This document shows positions 53,985-62,217 of a DNA stretch of 64,000 nucleotides, in pieces (the first letter of the stretch is position 1; the number at the start of each line of letters is the position of its first letter). This DNA comes from Flavobacterium piscis (GTDB taxonomy: Bacteria > Bacteroidota > Bacteroidia > Flavobacteriales > Flavobacteriaceae). A program made the position numbers and the translations under genes. The stretch covers positions 372,001 to 436,000 of the forward strand of contig NZ_LVEN01000046.1 of assembly GCF_001686925.1 (NCBI RefSeq), written 5' to 3'. The notes under the pieces are model-generated. The model saw only the letters and a program-made list of their open reading frames with translations. It had not been told where the DNA came from and did not search any database.

Positions 53985-54362
53985 TTATAAATTGTTGACA
54001 ACTCTTCTGATTCCATTTTTTAGTAGAGTTTCGTTAAAGTTGATGAGTAAACCTAATTTGTAATTTCCAAGTTTTAGATACGTTAGAGTTTGTGCTAAGT
54101 GATTTACGGTAAGCGATTCTACACTTTTTATTTCGATTATTAATTTGTTTTCTACTAGCAGGTCAATACGATAACCACAATCTAATCTAACTTCTTCAAA
54201 AATTAATGGCATTGCTTTTTCTTTTTCAACAGCTAGTCCTCGTTGTTTAATTTTATACAATAAACATTCCTGATAAGCATTTTCTAATAATCCAGGTCCA
54301 AGAACTTTATGAATTTCAATTGCTAATCCGATTATTATATTTGATATTTCGTTTTCAGTCAT
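53985..54362 (-). CDS. GxxExxY protein (PD-(D/E)XK nuclease-like)
   Basis: A 125-residue protein of the GxxExxY family. ATG at 54362 (MTENEISNIIIGLAIEIHKV) is preferred to the start at 54497, which would precede the normal N-terminus. GLLENAY at 24-30 provides G-x-x-E-x-x-Y. YRIDLLV then LIIEIKS (Asp67, Glu77, Lys79) is the PD-(D/E)XK nuclease core. VNHLAQTLTYLKLGN and GLLINF complete the family pattern. Such proteins are frequent and often multicopy in Bacteroidota; function unknown. It lies inside the 36-base inverted repeats. Confidence 0.85.
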   Translation of the reverse strand: MTENEISNIIIGLAIEIHKVLGPGLLENAYQECLLYKIKQRGLAVEKEKAMPLIFEEVRLDCGYRIDLLVENKLIIEIKSVESLTVNHLAQTLTYLKLGNYKLGLLINFNETLLKNGIRRVVNNL

Positions 54363-54427
54363 ATATAAAAAAACAATAAATTTAATAATTATTTTCTTAT
54401 TTTTATTGAGTTTGACCGCAAAGTTAT

Positions 54428-54454
54428 TTTGTAAAAATTTCAAATTTTTACAAA
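54428..54454. promoter_or_regulatory. 27-base perfect palindrome upstream of GxxExxY gene
   Basis: TTTGTAAAAATTT - C - AAATTTTTACAAA, 13-base arms with one-base centre, about 66 bases before the start codon. It could be an operator or an RNA hairpin. Confidence 0.5.
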
Positions 54455-54628
54455 TTGAAGTTTCCTGCTTACAGCTTTGTGAGCTTATTGCTTGCAATTA
54501 TAAGTTTTGTTATTCTTCTTTTCTTTGCGAAAAAACTTTGTGGTCTTTGCGGTAAAAAAAAGGTACCTATTATTTAAGCTAGAAATTCTTTTTGCAAAAT
54601 TCATTTCTGTTTTATTACATTTGAAACT

Positions 54629-55387
54629 ATGAAAGGAATTAAAATTGTTTTTTGGGTTTTGTGGCGAATTTGGTTTTATGTTTTAATGGCCATTCCGATA
54701 TTGATTATGCTGCCGTTTTTGCTTATTTCTATTATATCAGAAAGCGGATACCCCTATTTCTTTAAAATGGCCCGCATTTGGGCTAAATTTATCCTTTTCG
54801 GGATGGGTTTTTATTATACGGTCAAGCGCGAGCAGAAACTTATTAAAAATACCAGCTATATGATTGTGGCCAATCATACTTCGATGACAGATATTATGCT
54901 GATGCTGGCTGTAGTTCGAAATCCTTTTGTATTTGTTGGAAAAAAAGAACTTTCGAAGATTCCGTTGTTTGGATTTTTCTATAAAAGGACCTGTATTTTG
55001 GTCGATAGAAATTCGTCAAGAAGTAAAAATGACGTTTTTAAAAGAGCTCAGGACAGGCTTAATCAGGGACTTAGTATTTGTATTTTTCCTGAAGGCGGAG
55101 TTCCTGATGACGAAAGTATTTTATTGGATGAATTTAAGGATGGTGCTTTTCGATTGGCAATAGAACATCAAATACCAATTGTTCCTATTGTTTTTGCTGA
55201 TAACAAAGAACGATTCTCGTATACTTTTTTGAGTGGAAGTCCTGGCAAAATGCGGGTTAAGATTTTACCTTTCGTAGAAACAAAAGGATTGACAAGTGAA
55301 AGCCGAAAAACACTTCGCGATGAAGTAAGACAATTGATTTATAAAGGATTACTTCAGTTTAAGAAAAAGACAGAAGAAAGAAAATAA
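54629..55387 (+). CDS. 1-acyl-sn-glycerol-3-phosphate acyltransferase (PlsC-like)
   Basis: A 252-residue inner-membrane acyltransferase forming phosphatidate from lysophosphatidate. One or two N-terminal hydrophobic segments (about 4-35). The HxxxxD motif is NHTSMTD at 82-88. The PlsC second block is VFVGKKELSKIPLFGFFYKR, then FPEGGVPDDESILLDEFKDG (EGTRS position reads PEGG) and IPIVPIVFADNK. Length is usual. It is monocistronic, with a terminator just downstream. Confidence 0.9.
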   Translation: MKGIKIVFWVLWRIWFYVLMAIPILIMLPFLLISIISESGYPYFFKMARIWAKFILFGMGFYYTVKREQKLIKNTSYMIVANHTSMTDIMLMLAVVRNPFVFVGKKELSKIPLFGFFYKRTCILVDRNSSRSKNDVFKRAQDRLNQGLSICIFPEGGVPDDESILLDEFKDGAFRLAIEHQIPIVPIVFADNKERFSYTFLSGSPGKMRVKILPFVETKGLTSESRKTLRDEVRQLIYKGLLQFKKKTEERK

Positions 55388-55401
55388 AATAAAGAAAATA
55401 G

Positions 55402-55435
55402 AAAGCCGACAACTCATAAAAGTTGCCGGCTTTTC
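55402..55435 (+). terminator. Terminator of the PlsC-like gene
   Basis: AAAGCCGACAACT with AGTTGCCGGCTTTT, short loop CATAAA, then T-run. Confidence 0.85.
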
Positions 55436-55470
55436 TTTTGAATTAAAATCCCCATTTTATATCAAAAAGA

Positions 55471-55575
55471 CTATCGATGAATTATTTTCTCTGAAATAAA
55501 ACGCAATACTTTTTTAAATTTCAATTTGGTTTTTCTACGGTTTTTACTGTACAACACTTCTATTTTCTCTTTCAT
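55471..55575 (-). CDS. Possible 34-residue basic small protein
   Basis: Small frame starting MKEKIEVLYSKNRRKTKLKF and ending RFISEKIIHR, very rich in Lys/Arg. It has no upstream in-frame extension that makes sense and no family I recognise. Its basic, helical composition resembles several small proteins in Flavobacterium, but this alone is weak. Confidence 0.3.
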   Translation of the reverse strand: MKEKIEVLYSKNRRKTKLKFKKVLRFISEKIIHR

Positions 55576-55702
55576 GGTTAAAAATATTAAGGATTGATAA
55601 TAAAGAGTTTGGTTTAAACTCAAGTTAACGTCATAATAATATAGAGAGTAGAAAACAAAAAAGGTTGCGTGAAAAACCAAAACTTTTAAAAATTACTGGA
55701 AT

Positions 55703-55737
55703 AAAAAACCCGCTAGTATTGCAACTAACGGATTTTT
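55703..55737. terminator. Possible hairpin terminator
   Basis: CCGCTAGT with ACTAACGG around an ATTGCA loop, flanked by A-run and T-run. No clear gene ends here; it may mark an unrecognised small RNA. Confidence 0.4.
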
Positions 55738-55871
55738 ATAGAACAAACAACCAAATTTATTCTGAAAAAAGTTCGAATTGTGTATTATGGCCTAATACCA
55801 ATCAAAGCTTTGTCTTTTTATTAGATGGGCAAATTTTAAAATGGTTGCGTCGTTTTATTCTTTTTTTGAAA

Positions 55872-55906
55872 ATAAAAAACCCGACAGTTTTTAAAACTGT
55901 CGGGTT
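55872..55906 (-). terminator. Terminator of recA
   Basis: AACCCGACAGTTTTAAAAAC with its complement and T-run on the minus strand. Nearly identical hairpin at trpS. Confidence 0.9.
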
Positions 55907-55933
55907 AGTATATAAAATGCTACTAATTAAGAA

Positions 55934-56941
55934 TTAAGCGCTTGCTAATTCCTTAATGTGAGCTTTAATTTTTACTTCTAGTTCATCAGCTAATTCCGGA
56001 TTATCTTTGATTAAAGATTTTACAGCATCGCGACCTTGTCCTAATTTTGTATCTCCGTAGCTAAACCATGATCCGGCTTTTTTAACGATCTCAAATTCAA
56101 CCGCTAAGTCAAGAATTTCTCCTGTTTTAGAAACTCCTTCTCCGTACATGATGTCGAATTCGGCAGTTTTAAAAGGTGGAGCCACTTTATTTTTTACGAT
56201 TTTTACTTTCGTTCTGTTTCCAATAACATTCTCACCATCTTTAATTTGAGATGAACGACGAATATCTAAACGAACAGAAGCGTAGAATTTTAAGGCGTTA
56301 CCACCCGTTGTTGTTTCAGGATTTCCAAACATAACTCCAATTTTCTCTCTCAACTGGTTGATGAAGAAAACCGTACAGTTTGTTTTGCTAATAGTTCCGG
56401 TTAATTTTCTCAAAGCCTGAGACATTAAACGTGCGTGAAGACCCATTTTAGAATCTCCCATTTCACCTTCAATCTCACTTTTTGGAGTCAAAGCAGCAAC
56501 AGAGTCAATTACCACAATATCAATTGCTCCTGAACGAATTAAGTTTTCAGCAATTTCTAATGCCTGCTCTCCGTTATCTGGCTGAGAAATGATCAGGTTT
56601 TCGATATCAACGCCTAATTTTTCAGCATAGTTTCTATCAAAAGCATGTTCAGCATCTATAAAGGCAGCAATTCCTCCCGCTTTTTGAGCTTCGGCAATGG
56701 CGTGTAATGTTAAAGTAGTCTTTCCAGAAGATTCCGGACCGTAAATTTCTATAATTCTTCCTCTAGGATAACCGTTTACTCCAAGCGCTAAATCAACACC
56801 AAGAGAACCTGAAGAAATAGTTTCAACTTCTACAATGGCTTTATCGCCCATTTTCATTACGGTTCCTTTTCCGTACGTTTTATCTAGTTTGTCAAGCGTA
56901 AGTTGTAGCGCTTTTAATTTGGCTTCTTTCTCTGAACTCAT
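55934..56941 (-). CDS. recA: Recombinase RecA
   Basis: A 335-residue recombinase that coats ssDNA and promotes strand exchange and SOS cleavage. Walker A GPESSGKTT in IIEIYGPESSGKTTLTLHAI; then AAFIDAEHAFD, DSVAALTPKSEIEGEMGD, INQLREKIGVMFGNPETTTG and the C-terminal domain. ATG at 56941 (MSSEKEAKLKALQ) is preferred to 56965, which adds only MKEKEKKE. A strong terminator follows. It is monocistronic; recX is not beside it. Confidence 0.97.
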   Translation of the reverse strand: MSSEKEAKLKALQLTLDKLDKTYGKGTVMKMGDKAIVEVETISSGSLGVDLALGVNGYPRGRIIEIYGPESSGKTTLTLHAIAEAQKAGGIAAFIDAEHAFDRNYAEKLGVDIENLIISQPDNGEQALEIAENLIRSGAIDIVVIDSVAALTPKSEIEGEMGDSKMGLHARLMSQALRKLTGTISKTNCTVFFINQLREKIGVMFGNPETTTGGNALKFYASVRLDIRRSSQIKDGENVIGNRTKVKIVKNKVAPPFKTAEFDIMYGEGVSKTGEILDLAVEFEIVKKAGSWFSYGDTKLGQGRDAVKSLIKDNPELADELEVKIKAHIKELASA

Positions 56942-57110
56942 CTCTTTTTTTTCTTTTTCTTTCATGTAAATTTTTATAATTCATTCTCAAAAACAAACCA
57001 GAAATGATAACTTACTGATTTAGATTTGTATCAGGCTTGTATTTTGTAAAATTAGTTCTTTTTTTTGAAGTTTGATTCTCTCCAATTGTTCCAAATTGTC
57101 ACAAATTTCA

Positions 57111-57620
57111 CTATAAAAATAAAGCCTTTAATTCTGTGGCATCAGAAGGTTTTATTTTTCCAGCAAGCAATAAGCTCAATTGTTTACGACGAAGCGCTGC
57201 ATCAAAACGCTGAATTTCCAATTCAGTTTCTGGCGCAATCGGCGGTACTTCAACGGGTCTTCCGCTATCATCTACAGCAACAAAAGTATAAATGGCTTCG
57301 TTGGCTTTGGTTCTGCTTCCCGATTCACGGTCTTCTACCCAAACATCAATGAATACTTCCATAGAACTTTTAAAAGATCTGGAAACTTTTGCTTCGATTG
57401 TTACTACTGCTCCAAGGGGAATGGCTCTGTTAAAAGCAACGTGATTTACAGATGCCGTCACTACAATTCGGCGTGAATGTCTGCGGGCTGCAATACTTGC
57501 TGCGCGATCCATTCTTGCTAATAATTCACCTCCAAAAAGGTTATTCAAAGGATTAGTTTCGCTCGGTAAAACTAAATCGGTTAATATCGTTAAGGATTCT
57601 GAAGGGTGTTTTGGATTCAT
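57111..57620 (-). CDS. Acyl-CoA thioesterase (hotdog fold)
   Basis: A 169-residue cytoplasmic enzyme hydrolysing acyl-CoA. HPSESLTILTDLVLPSETNP and NNLFGGELLARMDRAASIAA are the YciA/BACH hotdog signature (GG then Asp in the catalytic helix). TASVNHVAFNRAIPLGAVVT and SRTKANEAIYTFVAVDDSGR follow. Length is usual. It is minus strand, upstream of the 3' space of recA, and not obviously linked to it. Natural substrate is not readable. Confidence 0.88.
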   Translation of the reverse strand: MNPKHPSESLTILTDLVLPSETNPLNNLFGGELLARMDRAASIAARRHSRRIVVTASVNHVAFNRAIPLGAVVTIEAKVSRSFKSSMEVFIDVWVEDRESGSRTKANEAIYTFVAVDDSGRPVEVPPIAPETELEIQRFDAALRRKQLSLLLAGKIKPSDATELKALFL

Positions 57621-57647
57621 TTTTTTAATGTAAAATTTATTTTTTTT

Positions 57648-57725
57648 GCCACAGATTGCACAGATTTAATGGATTTTTATTTCAACACAATTTTGGTAAT
57701 CTTTTTAATCTGTGCAATCTGTGGC
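57648..57725. repeat. Palindromic repeat GCCACAGATTGCACAGATT
   Basis: Left arm 57648-57666 GCCACAGATTGCACAGATT is the exact complement of right arm 57707-57725, separated by 40 AT-rich bases. It forms a 19-base perfect stem between the thioesterase and DoxX genes, a REP-like element of a family different from 28411. Confidence 0.75.
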
Positions 57726-57774
57726 TATTTTTTAATCCTTTATGGATTTTAGAACTATAAAAATTTCGGCCGAT

Positions 57775-58158
57775 TTAATTCAACCAATAAACAGCCATAA
57801 CAGCTGGTATAAAATAAACTACAATGGTTCTTGCGCCATCATAATCTTTCGCTAAACGTTGCCCAAAAAGCATCATTAATAAAGATATACAGGAAAATAT
57901 GGCTCCGTAAAAACCAAATTCGCGGCCACTATTTGTTAGCAATTGGATAGCTCCAACTACACACAAAATTCCTGAAATTAATTCCAGAATTAAAAGATGC
58001 AAAAGCGCAAGAGGGACTTGGTTTTTTAATGGTGTTTTGGCAAAGTGTCCTTTGAGCCAATCGACATTATCTTTCCAATAAAATATTTTTTCATATCCTG
58101 ATTGTAAGAAGGTTAAGGCTAAAAAGGCTAATAATAAAATAGAGGCAACATTATTCAT
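57775..58158 (-). CDS. DoxX-like membrane protein
   Basis: A 127-residue integral membrane protein with four helices (about 4-20, 45-65, 75-95, 105-122). LTFLQSGYEKIFYWKDNVDW near residue 17-36 and LALLHLLILELISGILCVVG follow the DoxX pattern of a first-helix-plus-charged loop. Function is unknown; the family includes terminal-oxidase-like and quinone-related proteins. It lies 7 bases after holB, so the two are likely cotranscribed. Confidence 0.75.
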   Translation of the reverse strand: MNNVASILLLAFLALTFLQSGYEKIFYWKDNVDWLKGHFAKTPLKNQVPLALLHLLILELISGILCVVGAIQLLTNSGREFGFYGAIFSCISLLMMLFGQRLAKDYDGARTIVVYFIPAVMAVYWLN

Positions 58159-58165
58159 TTGAAAA

Positions 58166-59314
58166 CTATTTTTTATGAATTAAACGAGTCAGTTTTATAG
58201 ACAAATCGGTTAGGATTATTTTTGCATTTCCGTTTCTTTCAATGTGATACATCGCATCTGAAAGTTCTTTGAAAATTTCATGGATGTTATTTCCGTTTAC
58301 GAAAGGAGCAAAATTTTCTAATTTAAATTTTTCAACTTTTGGCTCAATATATACTAAAGTTGGAGCCTGATAATTAAGCAATAATGCCTGACGAAACATT
58401 TCGATACAAAACTGAATGAATTTTTTTTGGCTTTCACGTCCAAGAGCTGCAATTTCTTCACTCCAGGATATTAAATCCTGAATAGCAGCTGCATTGCCTT
58501 TTGCCCTGAAAGCGGCGCGAACCCAATTGACAAACCATTGCTCAAAAGGATATTCTGAGTCATCTTCTTTTAAAAGATGCAGGGCTTTGCTGAAATTTCC
58601 CTGAGCCTGATGTGCAATTTTAAATGCTGTTTTTTCGTCTACATTTTCTTTTGAAATCAAAGCTTCGGCAATCACTTTTTCTGGTAATCCATTAAAGTGA
58701 ATGACCTGGCAACGAGAACGTATGGTTTGGATAATATCCTCTTCATTTTCAGAAATCAGAATAAAAATGGTTTTATCCGAAGGCTCTTCTAATAGTTTCA
58801 AAAGTTTGTTCGATGCGGCGATATTCATTTTATCGGCCATCCAGATGATCATGATTTTATAACCGCCTTCGTATGATTTTAACGAAAGTGATTTTAAAAC
58901 TTCTGTTGCATCTTCCACACGTATTTCTCCTTGCTTGTTCTGAACGCCCAGGATTTTATACCAATCAAATAAACCTCCGTAAGGCATTTCCTGAATAAAC
59001 GTGCGCCAGTCCTGAATGAAGTCTAAACTTTTTGGTTTTGTTTTGACATCTTCGGTAGTAACCGTTGGATAAATAAAATGTAAATCGGGATGCGAAATGT
59101 TTTGAAACTTCAAATTACAGGAATCATTTCCGTTTGAATTTTCGTTTTCGGTATTACTGCACAAAATATATTGCGCATAAGCGATGGCCGTTGATAGTGT
59201 GCCGCTACCTTCTGGCCCAATGAATAATTGTGCATGCGGAATTCGTCCGGAAGCTGCACTTTTTATCAAGTGACTTTTGATGTAATCTTGACCTAAAATT
59301 TGAGAAAATTGCAT
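58166..59314 (-). CDS. holB: DNA polymerase III subunit delta'
   Basis: A 382-residue clamp-loader subunit. QFSQILGQDYIKSHLIKSAA start, AQLFIGPEGSGTLSTAIAY in place of an intact P-loop (the Walker lysine is absent, as expected for non-ATPase delta'), ISHPDLHFIYPTVTTED, RVEDATEVLKSLSLKSYEGG and KLLKLLEEPSDKTIFILISE (the LLKxLEEP motif). Two Cys in the CSNTEN...DSC region (about 52-66) may be part of the zinc module. The start ATG is supported by the conserved opening. It is first of a two-gene unit with doxX-like. Confidence 0.93.
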   Translation of the reverse strand: MQFSQILGQDYIKSHLIKSAASGRIPHAQLFIGPEGSGTLSTAIAYAQYILCSNTENENSNGNDSCNLKFQNISHPDLHFIYPTVTTEDVKTKPKSLDFIQDWRTFIQEMPYGGLFDWYKILGVQNKQGEIRVEDATEVLKSLSLKSYEGGYKIMIIWMADKMNIAASNKLLKLLEEPSDKTIFILISENEEDIIQTIRSRCQVIHFNGLPEKVIAEALISKENVDEKTAFKIAHQAQGNFSKALHLLKEDDSEYPFEQWFVNWVRAAFRAKGNAAAIQDLISWSEEIAALGRESQKKFIQFCIEMFRQALLLNYQAPTLVYIEPKVEKFKLENFAPFVNGNNIHEIFKELSDAMYHIERNGNAKIILTDLSIKLTRLIHKK

Positions 59315-59686
59315 GAAGCAAAGATAGAAGAAAATGATGTAGTCAAAAATTTTAGATCAAAAGATTATGAACCAGATATCATTTATCAGATTGTGTTTCT
59401 ATTTTGATGTTTTTTTTGAGATGTATCAACCAAAAGTTGTTAATAAATTACTTCATACGAGTGAATATCAAGATTTTTTTGTTAATATTTTTTTGCTAAA
59501 ATCGATAAACGTAAGGTTTTTTTTATTATTTAATGTGTGAATATAACCCTTTTTTATAGCTAATATCTTACGGTTTGAATTTTAACAATTTTAACAAAAA
59601 CCTCGTTAAAACGCACATTTTCTCGACATAAGACTAATTTTTAAGCTTTTTTTAAGCTTTTTTTTTGAAAAAAGAAATCAATAAAG
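59315..59686. other. Gene-free AT-rich stretch upstream of the surface cluster
   Basis: About 370 bases, very AT-rich, no gene. It shows direct repeats of TTAAGCTTTTTTTAAGCTTT near 59641-59662. The next gene's promoter is at 59687. Nothing else is recognised. Confidence 0.5.
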
Positions 59687-59716
59687 TTGCAATTTAAGTT
59701 AATTTATATATTTTTG
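59687..59716 (+). promoter_or_regulatory. Promoter of the surface protein cluster
   Basis: TTG at 59687-59689 and TATTTTTG at 59709-59716, 19-base spacer, 33 bases before the first start codon. Confidence 0.5.
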
Positions 59717-59748
59717 TTTTCATCAACAACCAATTATAATAAGAATCT

Positions 59749-60201
59749 ATGAAAGGGAAAATTACTCTACTAAGTGCACTTTTTATTTTAACTACTGCGG
59801 CTGTTTCGGCACAGGCTAAAAATGCACCAAGAAGTATCATTAGCACAACAGCTCTTATTCGTAAATACCATGATCAAAAAGAATTGAGTGGTATGCAAAA
59901 AGGAGAACTTTTAGAATTATACATTGAGCGTATCAAAGTTCTGGTAAAAACTCTTCCTTACATTGCTTTGGTTACAAAACCTGGTGTTACTATGGCCGAT
60001 CTTGGTATTCCGGACGACAACGAACACAAAAAAGTTTTAGATGCTCAGGCTGTTGGTACAACTTCTTTTTTAGATACAACAGTAGAATTTCAAAGAAAAA
60101 TGATGCCATATTCTGACAAAGGAAACCTTATTGCAGCAATTTTATTTTACGAAAGCACATTGAAATCTTTACATGAGTTCAACGAATTGAACGAAATGTA
60201 A
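59749..60201 (+). CDS. Hypothetical secreted protein, first gene of surface cluster
   Basis: A 150-residue exported protein: signal peptide MKGKITLLSALFILTTAAVS (cleavage near AQA, residue 22). Mature part is helical with ISTTALIRKYHDQKELSGMQ and LELYIERIKVLVKTLPYIAL, then FLDTTVEFQRKMMPYSDKGN. I recognise no domain. It may be a small periplasmic partner of the following surface proteins, since it is the first gene downstream of a promoter and shares direction with them (205-base gap). Confidence 0.65.
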   Translation: MKGKITLLSALFILTTAAVSAQAKNAPRSIISTTALIRKYHDQKELSGMQKGELLELYIERIKVLVKTLPYIALVTKPGVTMADLGIPDDNEHKKVLDAQAVGTTSFLDTTVEFQRKMMPYSDKGNLIAAILFYESTLKSLHEFNELNEM

Positions 60202-60406
60202 TATTAGATATTATTTTTTAAAACCTTTTTTGAAGTTTTTGCGTAGATGAGTTAAATTTTTTGCGCCATTTTGAAAAAAGAAATAAAAAACAACTCGTTC
60301 TCGATGTGTTCTGACTACTATCAGAAAACTCGAGATGAGTTTTTATCATTTAAGCATACGCATACCGCATACCCAAATTTATTATTAACCGTAATACCCC
60401 CTTATC

Positions 60407-61699
60407 ATGAAAAAAATTACTCAAATGATCTGCGTTCTTTTGACAGTTACTAGTATGAGTGCTCAACAAGAAAAAGGAATTATGGGCTACAACAATTGGT
60501 TGAACAACTGGACCGAATTTAAGCCTCACAAAGTAGAATATGGAGAAGCAAATCAAATTTTAGCAGGAAACATTTCTGTTAATACAAAATTGCTGAAGAG
60601 GAATATTTATGTTTTGCAAGGCAATGTTTATGTAACTAATAATGCTGTTTTAACGATTGAACCAGGAACTTTGATTATTGGTGATTTCGAAACAAAAGGA
60701 ACATTGGTAGTTACAAAAGGTGCACAACTTGTTGCAGATGGTTTAGAAACAGATCCTATTGTATTTACTTCAAACCGCAGCCAGAAAAAAGCTGGTGACT
60801 GGGGTGGAGTTGTTATTCTTGGAGATGCTCCAATTAATAAATTTGGAAACGTAGGTTCTTACAACATGGATCTTGATCCTACTCTTACTACTTACGGTGG
60901 AGATAATGCAGCATCAAACTCTGGAATCTTAAGATTTGTGAGAATTGAATTTGCAGGTAAAAAAGTAAAAGGTGTTGATACTTTTAATGGTTTAACATTA
61001 GCTGGTGTTGGTAGCAAAACGGTTCTTGAAAACATCATGGTGAGCTACGCTGGCGGAGATTCATTTGGTATCATGGGCGGAGATATAAATGCTACAAAAT
61101 TTGTTTCTTATAAATCAATCAACGACGATTTTAAATTTACTCAAGGTGTACAATGTCGTTTCTATAACTCATTGGCAGTTAGATCTTCTTACTTCTCTAG
61201 TACTAAGGACGGATCTCGTTGCATGGAGGTAAAATCTTACGAAAAGAAAAGCGAAACCGATTTTACTAAAAAACAAACTTTGGTAGTTGCAACTAATATT
61301 ACCATGCTTAATGATAGCGAAAACATTAAAGCTGATATTCAGGCAGGTTTAGTAAAAGAGGCTGTTTATGTGGCTGAAAATGCTTCTCTTGAAATGAAAA
61401 GAAGTGTGATCTCTGGATTTAATCCTGCAGTATTATTAGACAGCAAAACAGAAATCAATGATGCCAACCTTAAAAAAATCAAATTTGAGGAAATGTATTT
61501 CAACCTATGTAACGGAAACATCTTTACAGAATACAATTCTAATAACGAAGATTTAGAGAGCTGGTACGGAAACAGTGTGTTCTTTAATGTTTACTCTCAA
61601 AGTGATAACAAAGAAACATTCATTGATATTTCTAATGCTAAAAAACCAGATTTCAGATTGCAATTAGGAAAAATTACAGCTTCAAGCGGCAATAGATAA
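60407..61699 (+). CDS. Secreted beta-helix-like surface protein
   Basis: A 430-residue exported protein with signal peptide (MKKITQMICVLLTVTSMSAQ). Repeated strands such as VLQGNVYVTNNAVLTIEPGT, LIIGDFETKGTLVVTKGAQL, ADGLETDPIVFTS and GDWGGVVILGDAPINKFG resemble the right-handed beta-helix/parallel beta-sheet proteins of Bacteroidota surface layers, with TIEPGTxI-GT-V-V-GAxL-AxG-DPIVFT. No C-terminal sorting domain is obvious: it ends with KPDFRLQLGKITASSGNR. Adhesion is possible (inference). Confidence 0.75.
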   Translation: MKKITQMICVLLTVTSMSAQQEKGIMGYNNWLNNWTEFKPHKVEYGEANQILAGNISVNTKLLKRNIYVLQGNVYVTNNAVLTIEPGTLIIGDFETKGTLVVTKGAQLVADGLETDPIVFTSNRSQKKAGDWGGVVILGDAPINKFGNVGSYNMDLDPTLTTYGGDNAASNSGILRFVRIEFAGKKVKGVDTFNGLTLAGVGSKTVLENIMVSYAGGDSFGIMGGDINATKFVSYKSINDDFKFTQGVQCRFYNSLAVRSSYFSSTKDGSRCMEVKSYEKKSETDFTKKQTLVVATNITMLNDSENIKADIQAGLVKEAVYVAENASLEMKRSVISGFNPAVLLDSKTEINDANLKKIKFEEMYFNLCNGNIFTEYNSNNEDLESWYGNSVFFNVYSQSDNKETFIDISNAKKPDFRLQLGKITASSGNR

Positions 61700-61800
61700 T
61701 ATACTTGATTTTTATTTCAAAGCGTAAATTTTATTAATAAAGTCCCCAGACACAATTTATGTATTCGTCTTAAACCGGACCAAATAAAGATCAAAACATA

Positions 61801-62217
61801 ATGGCTCAATCTAGAAAAAAATATTTTTTAAATATAATATTTTTGGTTTCACCTATTACGTTAAGTCTATATGCACAAAGTTCGATAGAAACACCTACAG
61901 TTTCTGTCGCTACTGTTTGCAGTATGACTGCGTCAAATAACCAAAACAACGATACGTCTGATATCAAAAATATCGACAAATTAGAGAATTCTAATCAGTT
62001 TATAGCAGGGCTATCCATCCCCAAGGATAGCCTTCCTATTGCAACTGGTTCTAATGATCAGACTACTTTACAATGCGAGGATAATTCATCACTGGCAGCT
62101 TCTTATTCACTTCTTGCAAAAGATATTATTGAGAACTACAGATATGATTTTTCTGAAACATTTATTGACATCTTATTTTTTGAGAATATAGATTTAGCAA
62201 GAAAACGCACTATATGA
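61801..62217 (+). CDS. Hypothetical secreted protein in the surface cluster
   Basis: A 138-residue exported protein. Signal region MAQSRKKYFLNIIFLVSPIT ends near residue 26 with YAQS. Mature part is Ser/Asn/Thr-rich and low in structure, then a C-terminal FSETFIDILFFENIDLARKR helix. Its stop overlaps the start of the next gene as ATGA, so translation is coupled. The family is unknown. Confidence 0.6.
   Translation: MAQSRKKYFLNIIFLVSPITLSLYAQSSIETPTVSVATVCSMTASNNQNNDTSDIKNIDKLENSNQFIAGLSIPKDSLPIATGSNDQTTLQCEDNSSLAASYSLLAKDIIENYRYDFSETFIDILFFENIDLARKRTI

Larger units (their letters stand above)
53902..54558. mobile_element. 657-bp inverted-repeat-bounded GxxExxY element
   Basis: The left end 53902-53937 and right end 54523-54558 form 36-base inverted repeats with one mismatch (arm starts TTTTTACCGCAAAGG and contains ACAAAGTTTTTTCGCAAAG). 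The only gene between them encodes a GxxExxY protein on the minus strand. A 27-base palindrome lies upstream of that gene. No transposase is present, so movement would need an outside enzyme or the GxxExxY nuclease itself; this is inference. Related half repeats lie at 17959, 53791 and 54414. Confidence 0.6.

Noticed and set aside
53985..54497. Longer GxxExxY start with 45 extra residues
   Set aside because: The extra N-terminus is low complexity, spans the upstream palindrome and leaves the family-type MTENEISN start inside; the ATG at 54362 is better.
55665..55937. 90-codon plus frame before recA's stop
   Set aside because: Spans two hairpin terminators and no known motif, so coding is unlikely.
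60271..60453. 60-codon plus frame before the beta-helix gene
   Set aside because: Overlaps the signal-peptide start of a clear gene and has no family; probably non-coding.
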